Source: JAUIET01 sp039111475 (GTDB lineage Bacteria; Pseudomonadota; Gammaproteobacteria; Pseudomonadales; JAUIET01). From it: a stretch of DNA of 64,000 nt. Below, one piece after another: positions 54,241-63,836 of the stretch. The notes beneath the pieces are model-generated. The model saw only the letters and a program-made list of their open reading frames with translations. It searched no databases and was not told the DNA's origin. The stretch lies in contig JBCCIP010000003.1 of the NCBI GenBank assembly GCA_039111475.1, positions 151,419 to 215,418 of the forward strand, in the 5' to 3' direction. Made by a program: the position numbers and the translations under genes. Positions within the stretch are counted from its first letter, which is position 1; each line of letters starts with the position of its first letter.

Positions 54241-55556
54241 GCAAGCGCCAGTTCGGAGTGGGCCGTCGGTTTTTGTTTCGATCGCTGTTGCTATTGTTTC
54301 TGGGTCTTGTTGCAGTTGGTTTTGTTCTGGACAGAGTATTGCTCAGTGTTGCGCAACAATCGAGCGATGCAGAACAACTTGCCTGGGTGACGGCAAATGC
54401 TGAATTACTGGAACAGCAGTTGTCCTTAACACCTGAGTCGCAATGGTCCAGATTGCTGGACGCTCTGTCCAAGGATTCAGCCATCAGTGCGAATATACTT
54501 GGAGTCGACCAGCTGGCAATGCCTGACACTGTTAATCAGGCGCTGCTGCATGACAATACGTTGCCGCTGTACGATGCTGATGGAAAAGTCCAGTATCTCC
54601 GGCAATTGGGTATTGCATCGCCCGATAAAACACCCTTAATACTGTCGCTCAGTTTTGATGATCAAGGCGCCAGTTCACCTTCATTGCATTGGCTCAGCTA
54701 TCTGTATTACGTTGCCGTATTTTGCTTGCTGGCTTGGTGGTTACGCCCACTGGTGCGCGATATAGAGCGACTCAATAGTGCAGCCGAAAAACTCGGCAAA
54801 GACATTCATACTGAAGCACCTGAGCTCGATCGGGTAACAGAGTTGCAAATGCTGTCGGGCACCTTCAGGCAAATGGCTGATCGCTTACGCACTATGGTGC
54901 AAGGCCAAAAAGAAATGACCAATGCCTTGTCGCATGAATTGCGCACGCCGTTAGCGCGAGCGAAGTTTGCGCTGGCGGTACTTGACCAACGCGTTGATGA
55001 AGAGGTGCGCGATGAACTGCAGAAGATCGGCGCAGACATTAATGAATTCGACGCATTGGTTGCCAGAATGCTGGATTACGCGCGGCTTGATGACCCCGCG
55101 ATGCATTTTCAACCACAGAACATATCCGTGCAGCCCTGGCTAGAGGCTTTGTGCGCGAAAACCCGCGCTGATTCCTTGGGTATTACCTACAGCATCAGCG
55201 TTGATCCGATTGCCAATGAGGTGTACGCGGATGAAGTATTACTCGCATTGGCCTTCAGCAATTTATTCAGCAACGCACTGCGCTATGCAGAATCTAATAT
55301 TCACATTCATTGCGCCGGCAATTCCAAGCAATGGCGTTTAAACGTGTCCGACGACGGCCCAGGTATTCCTGAAAATCATATGAATGATGTGTTCAAGCCA
55401 TTCAAACGGCTTGATGAGAGTAGAGACAGAGACACTGGAGGACATGGCCTGGGCTTGGCGATCGTTACCAGAATCGTCGCCTTGCATGAAGGAGAGTGTG
55501 TGATTGGCCGTTCTCCGGCCGGCGGTGCTCAATTTCAGATCAGATTACCTCAATAA
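54237..55556 (+). CDS. Sensor histidine kinase (RstB-like)
   Basis: A 439-residue inner-membrane kinase with helices at about 14-33 and 152-169 flanking a periplasmic sensor of about 115 residues. A HAMP region follows, then His233 in LSHELRTPLARAK, N-box NLFSNALRYAES, G1 DDGPGIPENH and G2 GGHGLGLAIV. ATGA overlap with the regulator gene shows a coupled pair. The input is probably an envelope signal, given the MipA and DUF3019 genes upstream and the RND pump 88 bases downstream. Confidence 0.93.
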   Translation: MSKRQFGVGRRFLFRSLLLLFLGLVAVGFVLDRVLLSVAQQSSDAEQLAWVTANAELLEQQLSLTPESQWSRLLDALSKDSAISANILGVDQLAMPDTVNQALLHDNTLPLYDADGKVQYLRQLGIASPDKTPLILSLSFDDQGASSPSLHWLSYLYYVAVFCLLAWWLRPLVRDIERLNSAAEKLGKDIHTEAPELDRVTELQMLSGTFRQMADRLRTMVQGQKEMTNALSHELRTPLARAKFALAVLDQRVDEEVRDELQKIGADINEFDALVARMLDYARLDDPAMHFQPQNISVQPWLEALCAKTRADSLGITYSISVDPIANEVYADEVLLALAFSNLFSNALRYAESNIHIHCAGNSKQWRLNVSDDGPGIPENHMNDVFKPFKRLDESRDRDTGGHGLGLAIVTRIVALHEGECVIGRSPAGGAQFQIRLPQ

Positions 55557-55644
55557 CGGTTTTTTTTCGGCGTACCTGAAATCGATTCGAACACCATACT
55601 GGCGTCAGGTATCAATAGGTTCCAATACCGCTTAGAATAAGACC

Positions 55645-56841
55645 ATGAGCAGTAAACGAGTGTATCTGCTGCCAATCTCTGTGTTGCTGGTTGGTTTTGC
55701 GATCGTACTTTTCCTGGCAAATGGAAAGCCTCCCCCGAAAACGCAGGAACCGGATGCTCCCAGCGCATTGCCGGTAGACACGCTTTTGGTTTCACCCGGG
55801 CAGGTCACAGCAACAGTATATACCCAGGGCACGGTACAGGCTCGCCAGGCCATTGATCTGGTGGCTGAAGTGGCAGGCAAAGTTATCAGCGTAGACCCCC
55901 AGTTTGTTGCCGGTGGGTATTTTGCCAAAGACCAGACACTGCTGCGCATAGAACCCAGCGATTACGAGTACGCAGTAGCGCAAGCACGGGCGCGCGTGGC
56001 CGAAGCTGAAGAGCAATTGGCAACTACCCGGGGTCAGGCGCTGCAAGCCAAGCGTGAATGGCGAGAGCTGGGCAGTAAAACGGCCAACGATTTGTTTTTG
56101 CGTAAGCCACAACTGGCTCGTGCCGAGGCGCAGCTTGCTGCCGCACAATCCCAGTTACGCAAAGCGCGAACAGATGTACGGCGAACACAACTCAGCGTGC
56201 CATTCGAAGGTCGCGTTAGAGAAATATTTGCCAACCTTGGGCAGTACGTAGCGCCGGCGCAGAGAATTGCAAACGTTTATTCAACCGATACGGCCGAAAT
56301 TCGTTTGCCCCTAACGGACAGACAATTAGGCTTGCTTGATTTATCGCTAAGAGGCACGGATCTTGGTGGCAAGGCAATACCTGTGGTGTTAATAGCACAG
56401 CGAGCCGGCAAACAGTGGCAATGGAACGCGCGTCTGATTCGAACCGAAGCAGCGGTGGATGAAAAAAGCAGGGTTGTGTACGCAGTCGCTGAAGTGGTGA
56501 AGCCGTATGCCTATGGTTCAGATGAATCACGCCCACCTCTAACCGTGGGGCAGTTCGTGCAAGCTGAAATTAGTGGCAGAACACTGCAGTCTGTCGTGCA
56601 GATTCCCAGAGAGGCATTACGGGCGAACGACACCGTGTGGCTGTTGGCGTCAAATTCTACGCTGGATATTCATGAGGTGAAGGTGGAACAGTATACGAGT
56701 ACGCACGCCTTGATTTCCGGTCTGCCGCGTGGCGCTCAGGAAATTATTGTCAGCACTATTCCACTGCCGGTGGAGTCAATGCCGTTGAAAGCGCCTGAAC
56801 GGCAGCCTACCCTCATACTTGATTCCGCGAGCACGAGATGA
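55645..56841 (+). CDS. RND efflux periplasmic adaptor
   Basis: A 398-residue membrane-fusion protein. An N-terminal anchor (about 7-25) precedes the lipoyl half VYTQGTVQARQAIDLVAEVAGKV, an alpha-hairpin rich in Ala/Arg/Glu (VAQARARVAEAEEQL...LARAEAQLAAAQSQLRKA), and beta-barrel segment VPFEGRVREIFANLGQYV. It links the permease that follows 7 bases later to an outer-membrane channel, possibly TolC at 10059. Confidence 0.92.
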   Translation: MSSKRVYLLPISVLLVGFAIVLFLANGKPPPKTQEPDAPSALPVDTLLVSPGQVTATVYTQGTVQARQAIDLVAEVAGKVISVDPQFVAGGYFAKDQTLLRIEPSDYEYAVAQARARVAEAEEQLATTRGQALQAKREWRELGSKTANDLFLRKPQLARAEAQLAAAQSQLRKARTDVRRTQLSVPFEGRVREIFANLGQYVAPAQRIANVYSTDTAEIRLPLTDRQLGLLDLSLRGTDLGGKAIPVVLIAQRAGKQWQWNARLIRTEAAVDEKSRVVYAVAEVVKPYAYGSDESRPPLTVGQFVQAEISGRTLQSVVQIPREALRANDTVWLLASNSTLDIHEVKVEQYTSTHALISGLPRGAQEIIVSTIPLPVESMPLKAPERQPTLILDSASTR

Positions 56842-56848
56842 GCTGGTC

Positions 56849-59800
56849 ATGGATAAGTTGATAGCCTGGTTTGTTCATAACCCAATAGCGGCCAATATCT
56901 TAATGGTACTGATCGCTGTGGGCGGTCTCACTACATTGCCCGGAACAGACAAAGAGTTTTTTCCACAACGAAAAATAGATACAGTATTTGTATCGGTTGC
57001 TTACCCGGGTGCTGGACCCGCTGAAGTAGAGCAGCAGATAGCCATACGTATAGAAGAGGCGTTGGACAGCGTAGATGGCATAGAGCGCTTGACCTCTACT
57101 TCCGTTGAAGGCTTCGGAACAGTACTGGCCGAAGTGGCCAGTGGTTTTGAAACCCTGGGTGTTCTCAACGAAATAAAATCACAAGTTGATTCAATCAATA
57201 CGTTTCCAGTGGAATCAGAACAGCCGCAAGTAGCGCAGCAATTGTGGAAGTCGTACGTGGTAAGAATCAGTCTTGCCGGTGATATCAGCGAACGCACTCT
57301 GAAAGAGCTGGGCTTGCAAGTAAAGGACGAGCTCTCTGTACTGCCCGATGTGCAAATTATCGAACCCGCAGGTATTCGTAATTACGAGCTTGCGATAGAA
57401 GTATCTGAGCAACAAATGCGCCGCCATGGTTTAACGTTTGACGACGTGGCCCGCGCGGTGCGTGGTCAGTCTCTAAACTTACCGGCTGGCAAAATACGCT
57501 CAAGCGATGGTGATTTGCAATTGCAAACACGCAGCCAGGCGTTTGATCAGTCTGACTTCGAGCAAATCAGTGTGATCAAGCGAGAAGACGGCACGCGTGT
57601 GCGTTTGAGTGACGTAGCCACTGTCATAGACGGCTTTGAAGAAAGTGATGTTGGCCGGCGCTTTAACGGTATGCGCGCGATTACACTGGACGTGTATATG
57701 TCTAACAATCCAAACATAGGGCGCACTAGTGAAGCAGTGAATGCCTATGTTGAGGACTTGCGCACCCGTTTACCACCGGGCGTAGTGGTTGAAGCCTGGC
57801 AAGATATGAATGAAGGCTTCGAAGGCCGCGTGCGAACCTTGCTGAGTAATGGCATAGGTGGCTTGGTGCTGGTGTTTGCGCTGTTGCTGTTGTTTCTGCG
57901 ACCTATGCTGGCGTTGTGGGTGTCGATCGGAATTGGTGTGGCGTTTTTGGGTGCATTTTGGTGGCTGCCGGCAACGGGCACGAGCCTAAACATTGTGTCC
58001 TTGTTTGCCTTCATTCTCATTCTTGGCATTGTTGTGGACGACGCGATTATTGTGGCCGAATCCGTGTATGGACAGCAGACTTCGGGAAAGTCTGGAATTG
58101 ACGGGGCAATAATTGGTACACAGCTGGTATTAAAGCCAGTGTTTTTCGCCGTGCTCACGACCATGGTGGTGTTCGGTACATTTTATTTTCTGCCTGATGA
58201 ACAAACGGAAGCCATGCACATCGCAGCGGTAGTTTTACTGGCGCTAATATTTTCTCTGGTTGAGTGCTTGCTTATCCTTCCCAGTCATCTGGCGCATATG
58301 CGTCCCGAGGTGCCAAGCACTGTTCCAGGTTTAAAGCAGTTGGATGAGTTGCGCGCGAAACTGAACGCAGGAATGATTTCGTTCACCGAGAATCGCTACA
58401 AACCATTACTTGAAGCATGCCTGGCAGCGCGCTGGCTAACACTGTCAGTATTTGTAGTGGTGTTGTTCATTTGCGGAGCCATGTACAGCGGCGGTTGGGT
58501 GTTGCGCAGCTTTGAACCCATTGTTGAATCCGATTTTTTAGTTGCTAACGTCGAAGCCTATGAGGGGACTGCATTCGCTGAGATGGATAAAGTGATGACC
58601 CAAATAGAGTCTGCGGCTTATGCGGTGAAGCAGGAAATCAACACCGAAGAACATCAGTATTTTGGCCACATTGAGGCGGCTATCTGGGGCGGCAACAACA
58701 TTTATTTGGCGGTGGAGTTAAGCGATTTCGACAACATGCCCTATACCAATGAGCAACTGGTTGGGAAGTGGCGCAATGCTATTGGTGAGCTGCCTGGCGT
58801 GAAGGAGTATTCTTTGCAGTCTGTGATCATCGATAAGGGGAAAGACCTACAATTTGAAATAAGCGCACCAACACTGGCGTCTTTGCGTGTTGGCTCAGAT
58901 GAAATCGTGGGCGCGTTGAACCGATTTTCAGACATATCAAATGTGCGTAGTTCGCTGGATAACCCCAGACCTGAGATTGCGCTCACCTTAAAGCCGGAGG
59001 CGGACACACTGAATCTCACACAGGCCGAATTGGCCGGCCAGGTACGCCGGGCGTTCTACGGGGAAGAGGTGCAGAGAATCCCGCGCTTAAGAGAAGACGT
59101 GAAGGTGATGGTTCGCTATCCGCGTGAGCAGCGCGAATCACTGGATTCCATGTTGAATATGAAAATACGTACTCAAGCTGGCGAAGAATTGCCTTTTGAG
59201 ACCGTTGCAGATTTCCAGTATCAAGACAGTTATACAAAGATCGAACGCATAGACAGACGCCGTTCTGCGATGGTCACGGCTGATATCGCGGAAGGTGCGC
59301 AAGCCTTCCAGCTAATTGCCGAGTTGTTCGCAAATGATTTTGCAAAGATTCAGAAAGCGCATCCTGAGCTTTTGATTAAATTGGAGGGCCAGCAGGAAGA
59401 CGCGCGCAAGTTTGAAGCCGCCATACAATCGCTGGTACTCGCAACCATGATTATCGTGTTTGGGATTATGGCTGTGGTGTTTCATTCCTACTGGCAACCG
59501 TTTCTGATTGTTACGGCCATTCCATTCGGTTTGGTTGGCGCAATCATCGGCCATATTGTTATCGGTCGTGAAATCAGTATGTTCTCACTACTCGGGATAT
59601 TGGCTTGTGCCGGCGTAGTGGTTAACGACAATCTGGTGCTGGTTGACCGTGTCAACCGCTACCGCGATGAAGGATTGGAGTTGTGGGATGCCATCGTTAG
59701 TGGCGCTACCGATCGATTTCGAGCGATTATTCTAACCTCACTCACTACCTTTGTTGGCTTGCTACCGATAATGATGGAGCGCAGTGTGCAGGCCCAGTTT

Positions 59801-59944
59801 CTGATTCCTATGGTTGCCTCGCTGGCGTTTGGCGTACTGTTTGCAACGTTTGTAACGCTGTTGTTCACGCCCGCTTTGTATCTGGCGGGTGAATCTTTGC
59901 GTCACCGTTTGAAAAATCTAATCGGCGCCAAACAAACCGCGTAA
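56849..59944 (+). CDS. RND-family efflux permease
   Basis: A 1031-residue AcrB-like proton antiporter with twelve predicted helices and two large periplasmic loops. Helix 1 is NPIAANILMVLIAVGGL; the proton-relay region has LGIVVDDAIIVAE in the first half and ACAGVVVNDNLVLVD in the second. The ATG at 56849 gives the family-like MDKLIAWFVHNPIAAN; an upstream ATG overlapping the adaptor is less likely. Substrate is not predictable. It is convergent with the sulfatase, overlapping by 27 bases. Confidence 0.93.
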   Translation: MDKLIAWFVHNPIAANILMVLIAVGGLTTLPGTDKEFFPQRKIDTVFVSVAYPGAGPAEVEQQIAIRIEEALDSVDGIERLTSTSVEGFGTVLAEVASGFETLGVLNEIKSQVDSINTFPVESEQPQVAQQLWKSYVVRISLAGDISERTLKELGLQVKDELSVLPDVQIIEPAGIRNYELAIEVSEQQMRRHGLTFDDVARAVRGQSLNLPAGKIRSSDGDLQLQTRSQAFDQSDFEQISVIKREDGTRVRLSDVATVIDGFEESDVGRRFNGMRAITLDVYMSNNPNIGRTSEAVNAYVEDLRTRLPPGVVVEAWQDMNEGFEGRVRTLLSNGIGGLVLVFALLLLFLRPMLALWVSIGIGVAFLGAFWWLPATGTSLNIVSLFAFILILGIVVDDAIIVAESVYGQQTSGKSGIDGAIIGTQLVLKPVFFAVLTTMVVFGTFYFLPDEQTEAMHIAAVVLLALIFSLVECLLILPSHLAHMRPEVPSTVPGLKQLDELRAKLNAGMISFTENRYKPLLEACLAARWLTLSVFVVVLFICGAMYSGGWVLRSFEPIVESDFLVANVEAYEGTAFAEMDKVMTQIESAAYAVKQEINTEEHQYFGHIEAAIWGGNNIYLAVELSDFDNMPYTNEQLVGKWRNAIGELPGVKEYSLQSVIIDKGKDLQFEISAPTLASLRVGSDEIVGALNRFSDISNVRSSLDNPRPEIALTLKPEADTLNLTQAELAGQVRRAFYGEEVQRIPRLREDVKVMVRYPREQRESLDSMLNMKIRTQAGEELPFETVADFQYQDSYTKIERIDRRRSAMVTADIAEGAQAFQLIAELFANDFAKIQKAHPELLIKLEGQQEDARKFEAAIQSLVLATMIIVFGIMAVVFHSYWQPFLIVTAIPFGLVGAIIGHIVIGREISMFSLLGILACAGVVVNDNLVLVDRVNRYRDEGLELWDAIVSGATDRFRAIILTSLTTFVGLLPIMMERSVQAQFLIPMVASLAFGVLFATFVTLLFTPALYLAGESLRHRLKNLIGAKQTA

Positions 59945-61375
59945 GCGTTGCCAGGCCAACTTTGTTGCCCACAAAAATTTCGCGACAAAACCAATATTCG
60001 ATTCGGTGTGGCCAGCCTTCAAGCCCAGGTCTTCCTGGCGGGCCATTTCAAGTTCAAGCGCTGTGCGCATATTGGCAAGCATTGGTGCGTACCCTGGATT
60101 GGCAATGACGTTCTTTAGCTCAAAAGGATCGGCTTCAAGGCTGTATAGCTCTTCTTCCGGTCGATTCTGATACGCGTGTATTCGTTGTTGCGCGTTTTCA
60201 TCGCCTTGTTGCGCTGCAAGCAGCCAGCTGTGCCAGGCGCTTTGCGCTGTTTCTGTTACGTTGTTGGTTAACACGCCTTCCGGATTCAGATTTCTGATGT
60301 ACTTGAAGCGTTGATTGCGAATGCTGCGAATGGGCATTGGGTCGCTGGCATTGCGAATGCCCAGTGTTGTATGCGTTGCAAAGATGTAGTCGCGATGATC
60401 AAGATCGGGTTTATCAATCAATTTCGCGAAGCTTCGACCATCAATGCTCTGTTGCTCATTTTGCCCGGCAATGGCAAGCATGGTGGGCAGTACATCAATT
60501 ATACTGACAAGGGCGCTACTGGACGCGCCCGCATTACGGCGGTTTGGTGCCCGTACTATCAACGGTATGCGTATGCCGGCGTCATAGTTGGTCCATTTCT
60601 CAAACGCAAACCCGGCGCCATGATCACTCAGGTAAATGACATAAGTGAGGTCTGCGGCGGGTGAGTCGTCTAGCATTTGCAGCATAACTCCAAAGTCTTT
60701 GTCGAACCGGCTTACCAGCTCGTAGTAGCCGGCACGTGCGCGCAGGGTTTCTGCTGTGTCAACAAGGTAAGGTGGAAGCGTGACGGTACTCGACGTGTAA
60801 CGCTCTGAATCCGGGTAGCGATGCTCGCCGATGGGGGTATGTGGCAAAGAAGCGGCCACCACCATCACGAAGGCCTCGTCGGAATGAAATACAACACGCA
60901 TCGCACGGAAGTAATCGCGTATGGACGTAGAAAACGGGCTTATGCCTTCTGTGCTTAACAATTCGAACGGGAACGCTTCTTCGGGGCCAATATGAGTTTT
61001 GCCCGCAAGAAACACTTTATAGCCAAGTGGCTGAAAGTAATGAGGCAGGCTCAATGTGCCTTCGTTTACATTGGTATGGTTGCGGTGAGCACCATGGCGC
61101 ATAGGGTAAAGGCCCGTGTACAAGGAGGTGCGACTGGGTGTGCAAATGGCTTGCGTGGTAAACGCAGCGTCGAAGCGAATGCCTTGCTCTGCGAGACGGT
61201 CTAAATTGGGTGTGCCGATTTCGCGATTACCATAGGTGCCGCTGTCAGCTGCACCGTGGTCATCGCTAACGATCAGCAGAAAATTCGCTTGCGCTTGCAC
61301 CATACACGGGATCAGCAGCATTGCGCAGATCAGCAGCGGCGAGCGCTGGCCGCGGATTTGTGGGCGAGTCGTCAT
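59918..61375 (-). CDS. Type I (formylglycine) sulfatase
   Basis: An exported arylsulfatase-fold hydrolase of about 485 residues. A signal peptide ends near VQAQ. The metal pair is in LLIVSDDHGAADSG, and CTPSRTSLYTG is the C-x-P-S-R motif whose Cys is converted to formylglycine; AGKTHIG and YLSDHGAGF complete the site. The sequence resembles the N-sulfoglucosamine-sulfatase-like group, so a sulfated glycan is a reasonable guess. The true start is the ATG at 61375; codons upstream would overlap the divergent gene. No maturase is in view. Confidence 0.88.
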   Translation of the reverse strand: MTTRPQIRGQRSPLLICAMLLIPCMVQAQANFLLIVSDDHGAADSGTYGNREIGTPNLDRLAEQGIRFDAAFTTQAICTPSRTSLYTGLYPMRHGAHRNHTNVNEGTLSLPHYFQPLGYKVFLAGKTHIGPEEAFPFELLSTEGISPFSTSIRDYFRAMRVVFHSDEAFVMVVAASLPHTPIGEHRYPDSERYTSSTVTLPPYLVDTAETLRARAGYYELVSRFDKDFGVMLQMLDDSPAADLTYVIYLSDHGAGFAFEKWTNYDAGIRIPLIVRAPNRRNAGASSSALVSIIDVLPTMLAIAGQNEQQSIDGRSFAKLIDKPDLDHRDYIFATHTTLGIRNASDPMPIRSIRNQRFKYIRNLNPEGVLTNNVTETAQSAWHSWLLAAQQGDENAQQRIHAYQNRPEEELYSLEADPFELKNVIANPGYAPMLANMRTALELEMARQEDLGLKAGHTESNIGFVAKFLWATKLAWQRLRGLFGAD

Positions 61376-61430
61376 AGTCAGGGCTCTACGCTTGACGCAT
61401 AATGGCTCAATGGTAACAGGAGCCTGATGC

Positions 61431-62810
61431 GTGAAAACTGTTCTTTCGTCAAAAATCACAGTGTGGCTTGCCTGTGCGCTTATGCTGACCGCCTGTGGCG
61501 AAGGCTCAGATATGCGAAAGAAGGTTGAACTGAAAGCCGTTGAAATTATTGGCAACGCCGCCACTGACCGCATGCCCGATGACGTTGCCGGCGGTTTCCA
61601 CAAGATTCCTATCGCTGTGAAAGAGCTTGCCGAGGACGTTTACCAGGTTCAGGGCATTGGCAATACGCACCTGATCAATACCACGGAAGGCAGCGTGTTG
61701 TTTGATACCGGTATTGCGATTCAGGCGGCCGAGCAGATATCGAAACTCAAGCCTTATGCCACCGGCCCCATCACCCACATTATTGTGAGTCATTCCCACG
61801 CCGATCATATTGGCGGTGTTCGGTTCTGGAAAGAGGAAGGCACCGAAATTATTGCGCACCGAGAATACGCCGAAGAGCAACGCTATCTGACCGAGCTTGA
61901 ACCTTATTTACACCAACGCAACCGCATGGTGTTTCCGTGGCTGCCAGAAACGCTGCCTAATATTCCGATGATTAAATACGGCGGTGTTGAGCCCAGTGTT
62001 CTCGTCGATGAGAGCGATTACGAATTTGTGCTGGGTGGCGTGACCTTTCAGGTACTGTCAACACCGGGTGCAGAGGGCGCAGACAATATAAGCCTGTGGT
62101 TGCCGAAGAAAAAAATTCTCTTCACTGGAGATACCTTGGGGCCTAATTTCCCGCAGTTTCCTAACGTGTTCACCATGCGCGGCGAAAAAGTTCGAAAACC
62201 CATGGAGTACATTGCGTCTCTGAACAAAATGATCGCACTTGAACCTGACATTCTGGTGATGAGCCATCACGATCATTACAGTGGCAAGGCGCAGATAGTC
62301 GCCGGATTAACCACCATTCGCGATGCCACCCAATACGTACACGACGCCGTTGTAGAAGGCATGAATGCAGGCAAAACCGTGTATGAACTAATGGAAGAAA
62401 TTAAACTGCCGGAACACATGGAACTTACGCAAGTTCACGGCAAGGTGTCGTGGGCGGTGCGAAGTATATGGGAGTATTACGCGACCTGGTTTCATTTTGA
62501 TTCACCCACCGACTTGTATCCGGTACCGGCCAGGGATGTATACGCCGAGTTGGCTGAACTGGCAGGCACGGGCGCGTTAATCGACAAAGCGAACAAAGCG
62601 GTGGATGGCGGCGATCTGATTAAGGCGCTTCACTTTCTGGAAGTGGCACTGGCGGCAGAACCGGATAACGAGCGCGCACTGCGCGCACAAATGGCAGTGT
62701 ATGAAAAGCTGTTGCATCACGCCACTCATGTTGTTGAGAACAATTACGAAAAAGACTACATGCGTGCGTTGATCAAGAACGTGAAAAGCAAACTGGGAGA
62801 AGAACAATGA
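61431..62810 (+). CDS. MBL-fold hydrolase with alkyl-sulfatase-type dimerisation region
   Basis: A 459-residue putative lipoprotein (lipobox LMLTACGEG, Cys22; GTG start). The metallo-beta-lactamase core has SHSHADHIGG and LFTGDTLGPN. The C-terminal part matches the dimerisation domain of SdsA1-type alkyl sulfatases (WEYYATWFHFDSPTDLYPVP, then a TPR-like stretch ending LHFLEVALAAEPDNERAL). It lacks the SCP2-like third domain of SdsA1, so alkyl-sulfate cleavage is uncertain. Divergent from the type I sulfatase by 55 bases, and overlaps the SDR gene by 4. Confidence 0.82.
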   Translation: MKTVLSSKITVWLACALMLTACGEGSDMRKKVELKAVEIIGNAATDRMPDDVAGGFHKIPIAVKELAEDVYQVQGIGNTHLINTTEGSVLFDTGIAIQAAEQISKLKPYATGPITHIIVSHSHADHIGGVRFWKEEGTEIIAHREYAEEQRYLTELEPYLHQRNRMVFPWLPETLPNIPMIKYGGVEPSVLVDESDYEFVLGGVTFQVLSTPGAEGADNISLWLPKKKILFTGDTLGPNFPQFPNVFTMRGEKVRKPMEYIASLNKMIALEPDILVMSHHDHYSGKAQIVAGLTTIRDATQYVHDAVVEGMNAGKTVYELMEEIKLPEHMELTQVHGKVSWAVRSIWEYYATWFHFDSPTDLYPVPARDVYAELAELAGTGALIDKANKAVDGGDLIKALHFLEVALAAEPDNERALRAQMAVYEKLLHHATHVVENNYEKDYMRALIKNVKSKLGEEQ

Positions 62811-63751
62811 GCAGAGCATTCGGTGCGGAAAGCACTTGCGATGAAGTGTTGGAAGGCGTTGATGTAGCCGGCAAGCACGCACTGGTAACCGGTGCATCCG
62901 GTGGGCTGGGCGCGGAGGCCGCTCGGTCCCTGGCCGCGCGCGGCGTGCAGGTGACATTGGTTGCGCGGGACAAAGAAAAAACGGAAGGGGTGGCCGCCAG
63001 TATTCGCGACGCTCACCCTGATGCGCAAGTAGACATAGGTTTAATGGATTTATCCGACCCACATAGCGTAAATGCGTTTGCAGATAGTTGGCTTGGCGAG
63101 CATTCGCAGCTGGACATGCTGATATTGAATGCGGGTCTTATGGCATGCCCCCTGATGCGCAATGCAAAGGGTTGGGAAATGCAGTTCGCTACCAATCATC
63201 TTGGACATTTTGCATTGGCCTCAAAGTTGATGCCAGCGTTGCTGCAGAGTGCACCCGCACGCGTTGTGTCATTGAGTTCCGCCGGTCATGGTGTATCCGC
63301 CGTACTGCTGGACGACCCAAACTTTGAGCAGACAGATTACGACCCGTGGTTGGCCTATGGGCAAGCGAAAACAGCGAACATCTGGTTTGCCAACGAATTG
63401 AATCGCCGGTACGCACAACATGGCATTAATGCGACCGCTTTGCACCCTGGGGTAATTATGACGGATCTGAGCCGGCATTTGACCCCGGAAACGCTTGCGC
63501 CTGTTTTGGAACGCCTCAAAGACCGCGGAGAAGCCACCAAAACCATTCCACAGGGTGCCGCAACCAGCATTTTTGCGGCAACCGCCCCAGAGCTTGAGGG
63601 CATAGGCGGTTTGTATTTGGCCGACTGCCAGGTGGTTGATGAACACTCGGCAGCGCACATTCAGTACGCACCACACGCGTTCAACGAAGAAGGGGAAGCG
63701 CGGCTGTGGGCCCTGTCTGAACAACTGCTTGGTATTACATTCGGCGGGTAA
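62807..63751 (+). CDS. Short-chain dehydrogenase/reductase
   Basis: A 314-residue NAD(P)-dependent oxidoreductase: TGASGGLG cofactor motif near residue 30, LILNAG, and catalytic YGQAK with an upstream Ser in SLSSAGHG. Extended C-terminus as in retinol-dehydrogenase-like SDRs. The ATGA overlap with the MBL-fold gene suggests that it oxidises or reduces a product of that enzyme, for example an alcohol released from a sulfate ester; this is inference. Confidence 0.88.
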   Translation: MSRAFGAESTCDEVLEGVDVAGKHALVTGASGGLGAEAARSLAARGVQVTLVARDKEKTEGVAASIRDAHPDAQVDIGLMDLSDPHSVNAFADSWLGEHSQLDMLILNAGLMACPLMRNAKGWEMQFATNHLGHFALASKLMPALLQSAPARVVSLSSAGHGVSAVLLDDPNFEQTDYDPWLAYGQAKTANIWFANELNRRYAQHGINATALHPGVIMTDLSRHLTPETLAPVLERLKDRGEATKTIPQGAATSIFAATAPELEGIGGLYLADCQVVDEHSAAHIQYAPHAFNEEGEARLWALSEQLLGITFGG

Positions 63752-63836
63752 ATACGCGCCCAGCCATTCATCACTTTTAAATCTGCCGTGCTGCCGTTAA
63801 TATCGCGAACAGATCGATAACAAAAAGGTAGTAGCT

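Noticed and set aside
61376..61603. Long N-terminal extension of the sulfatase
   Set aside because: It would overlap the start of the divergent MBL-fold gene and place 76 unlike residues before a clear signal peptide.
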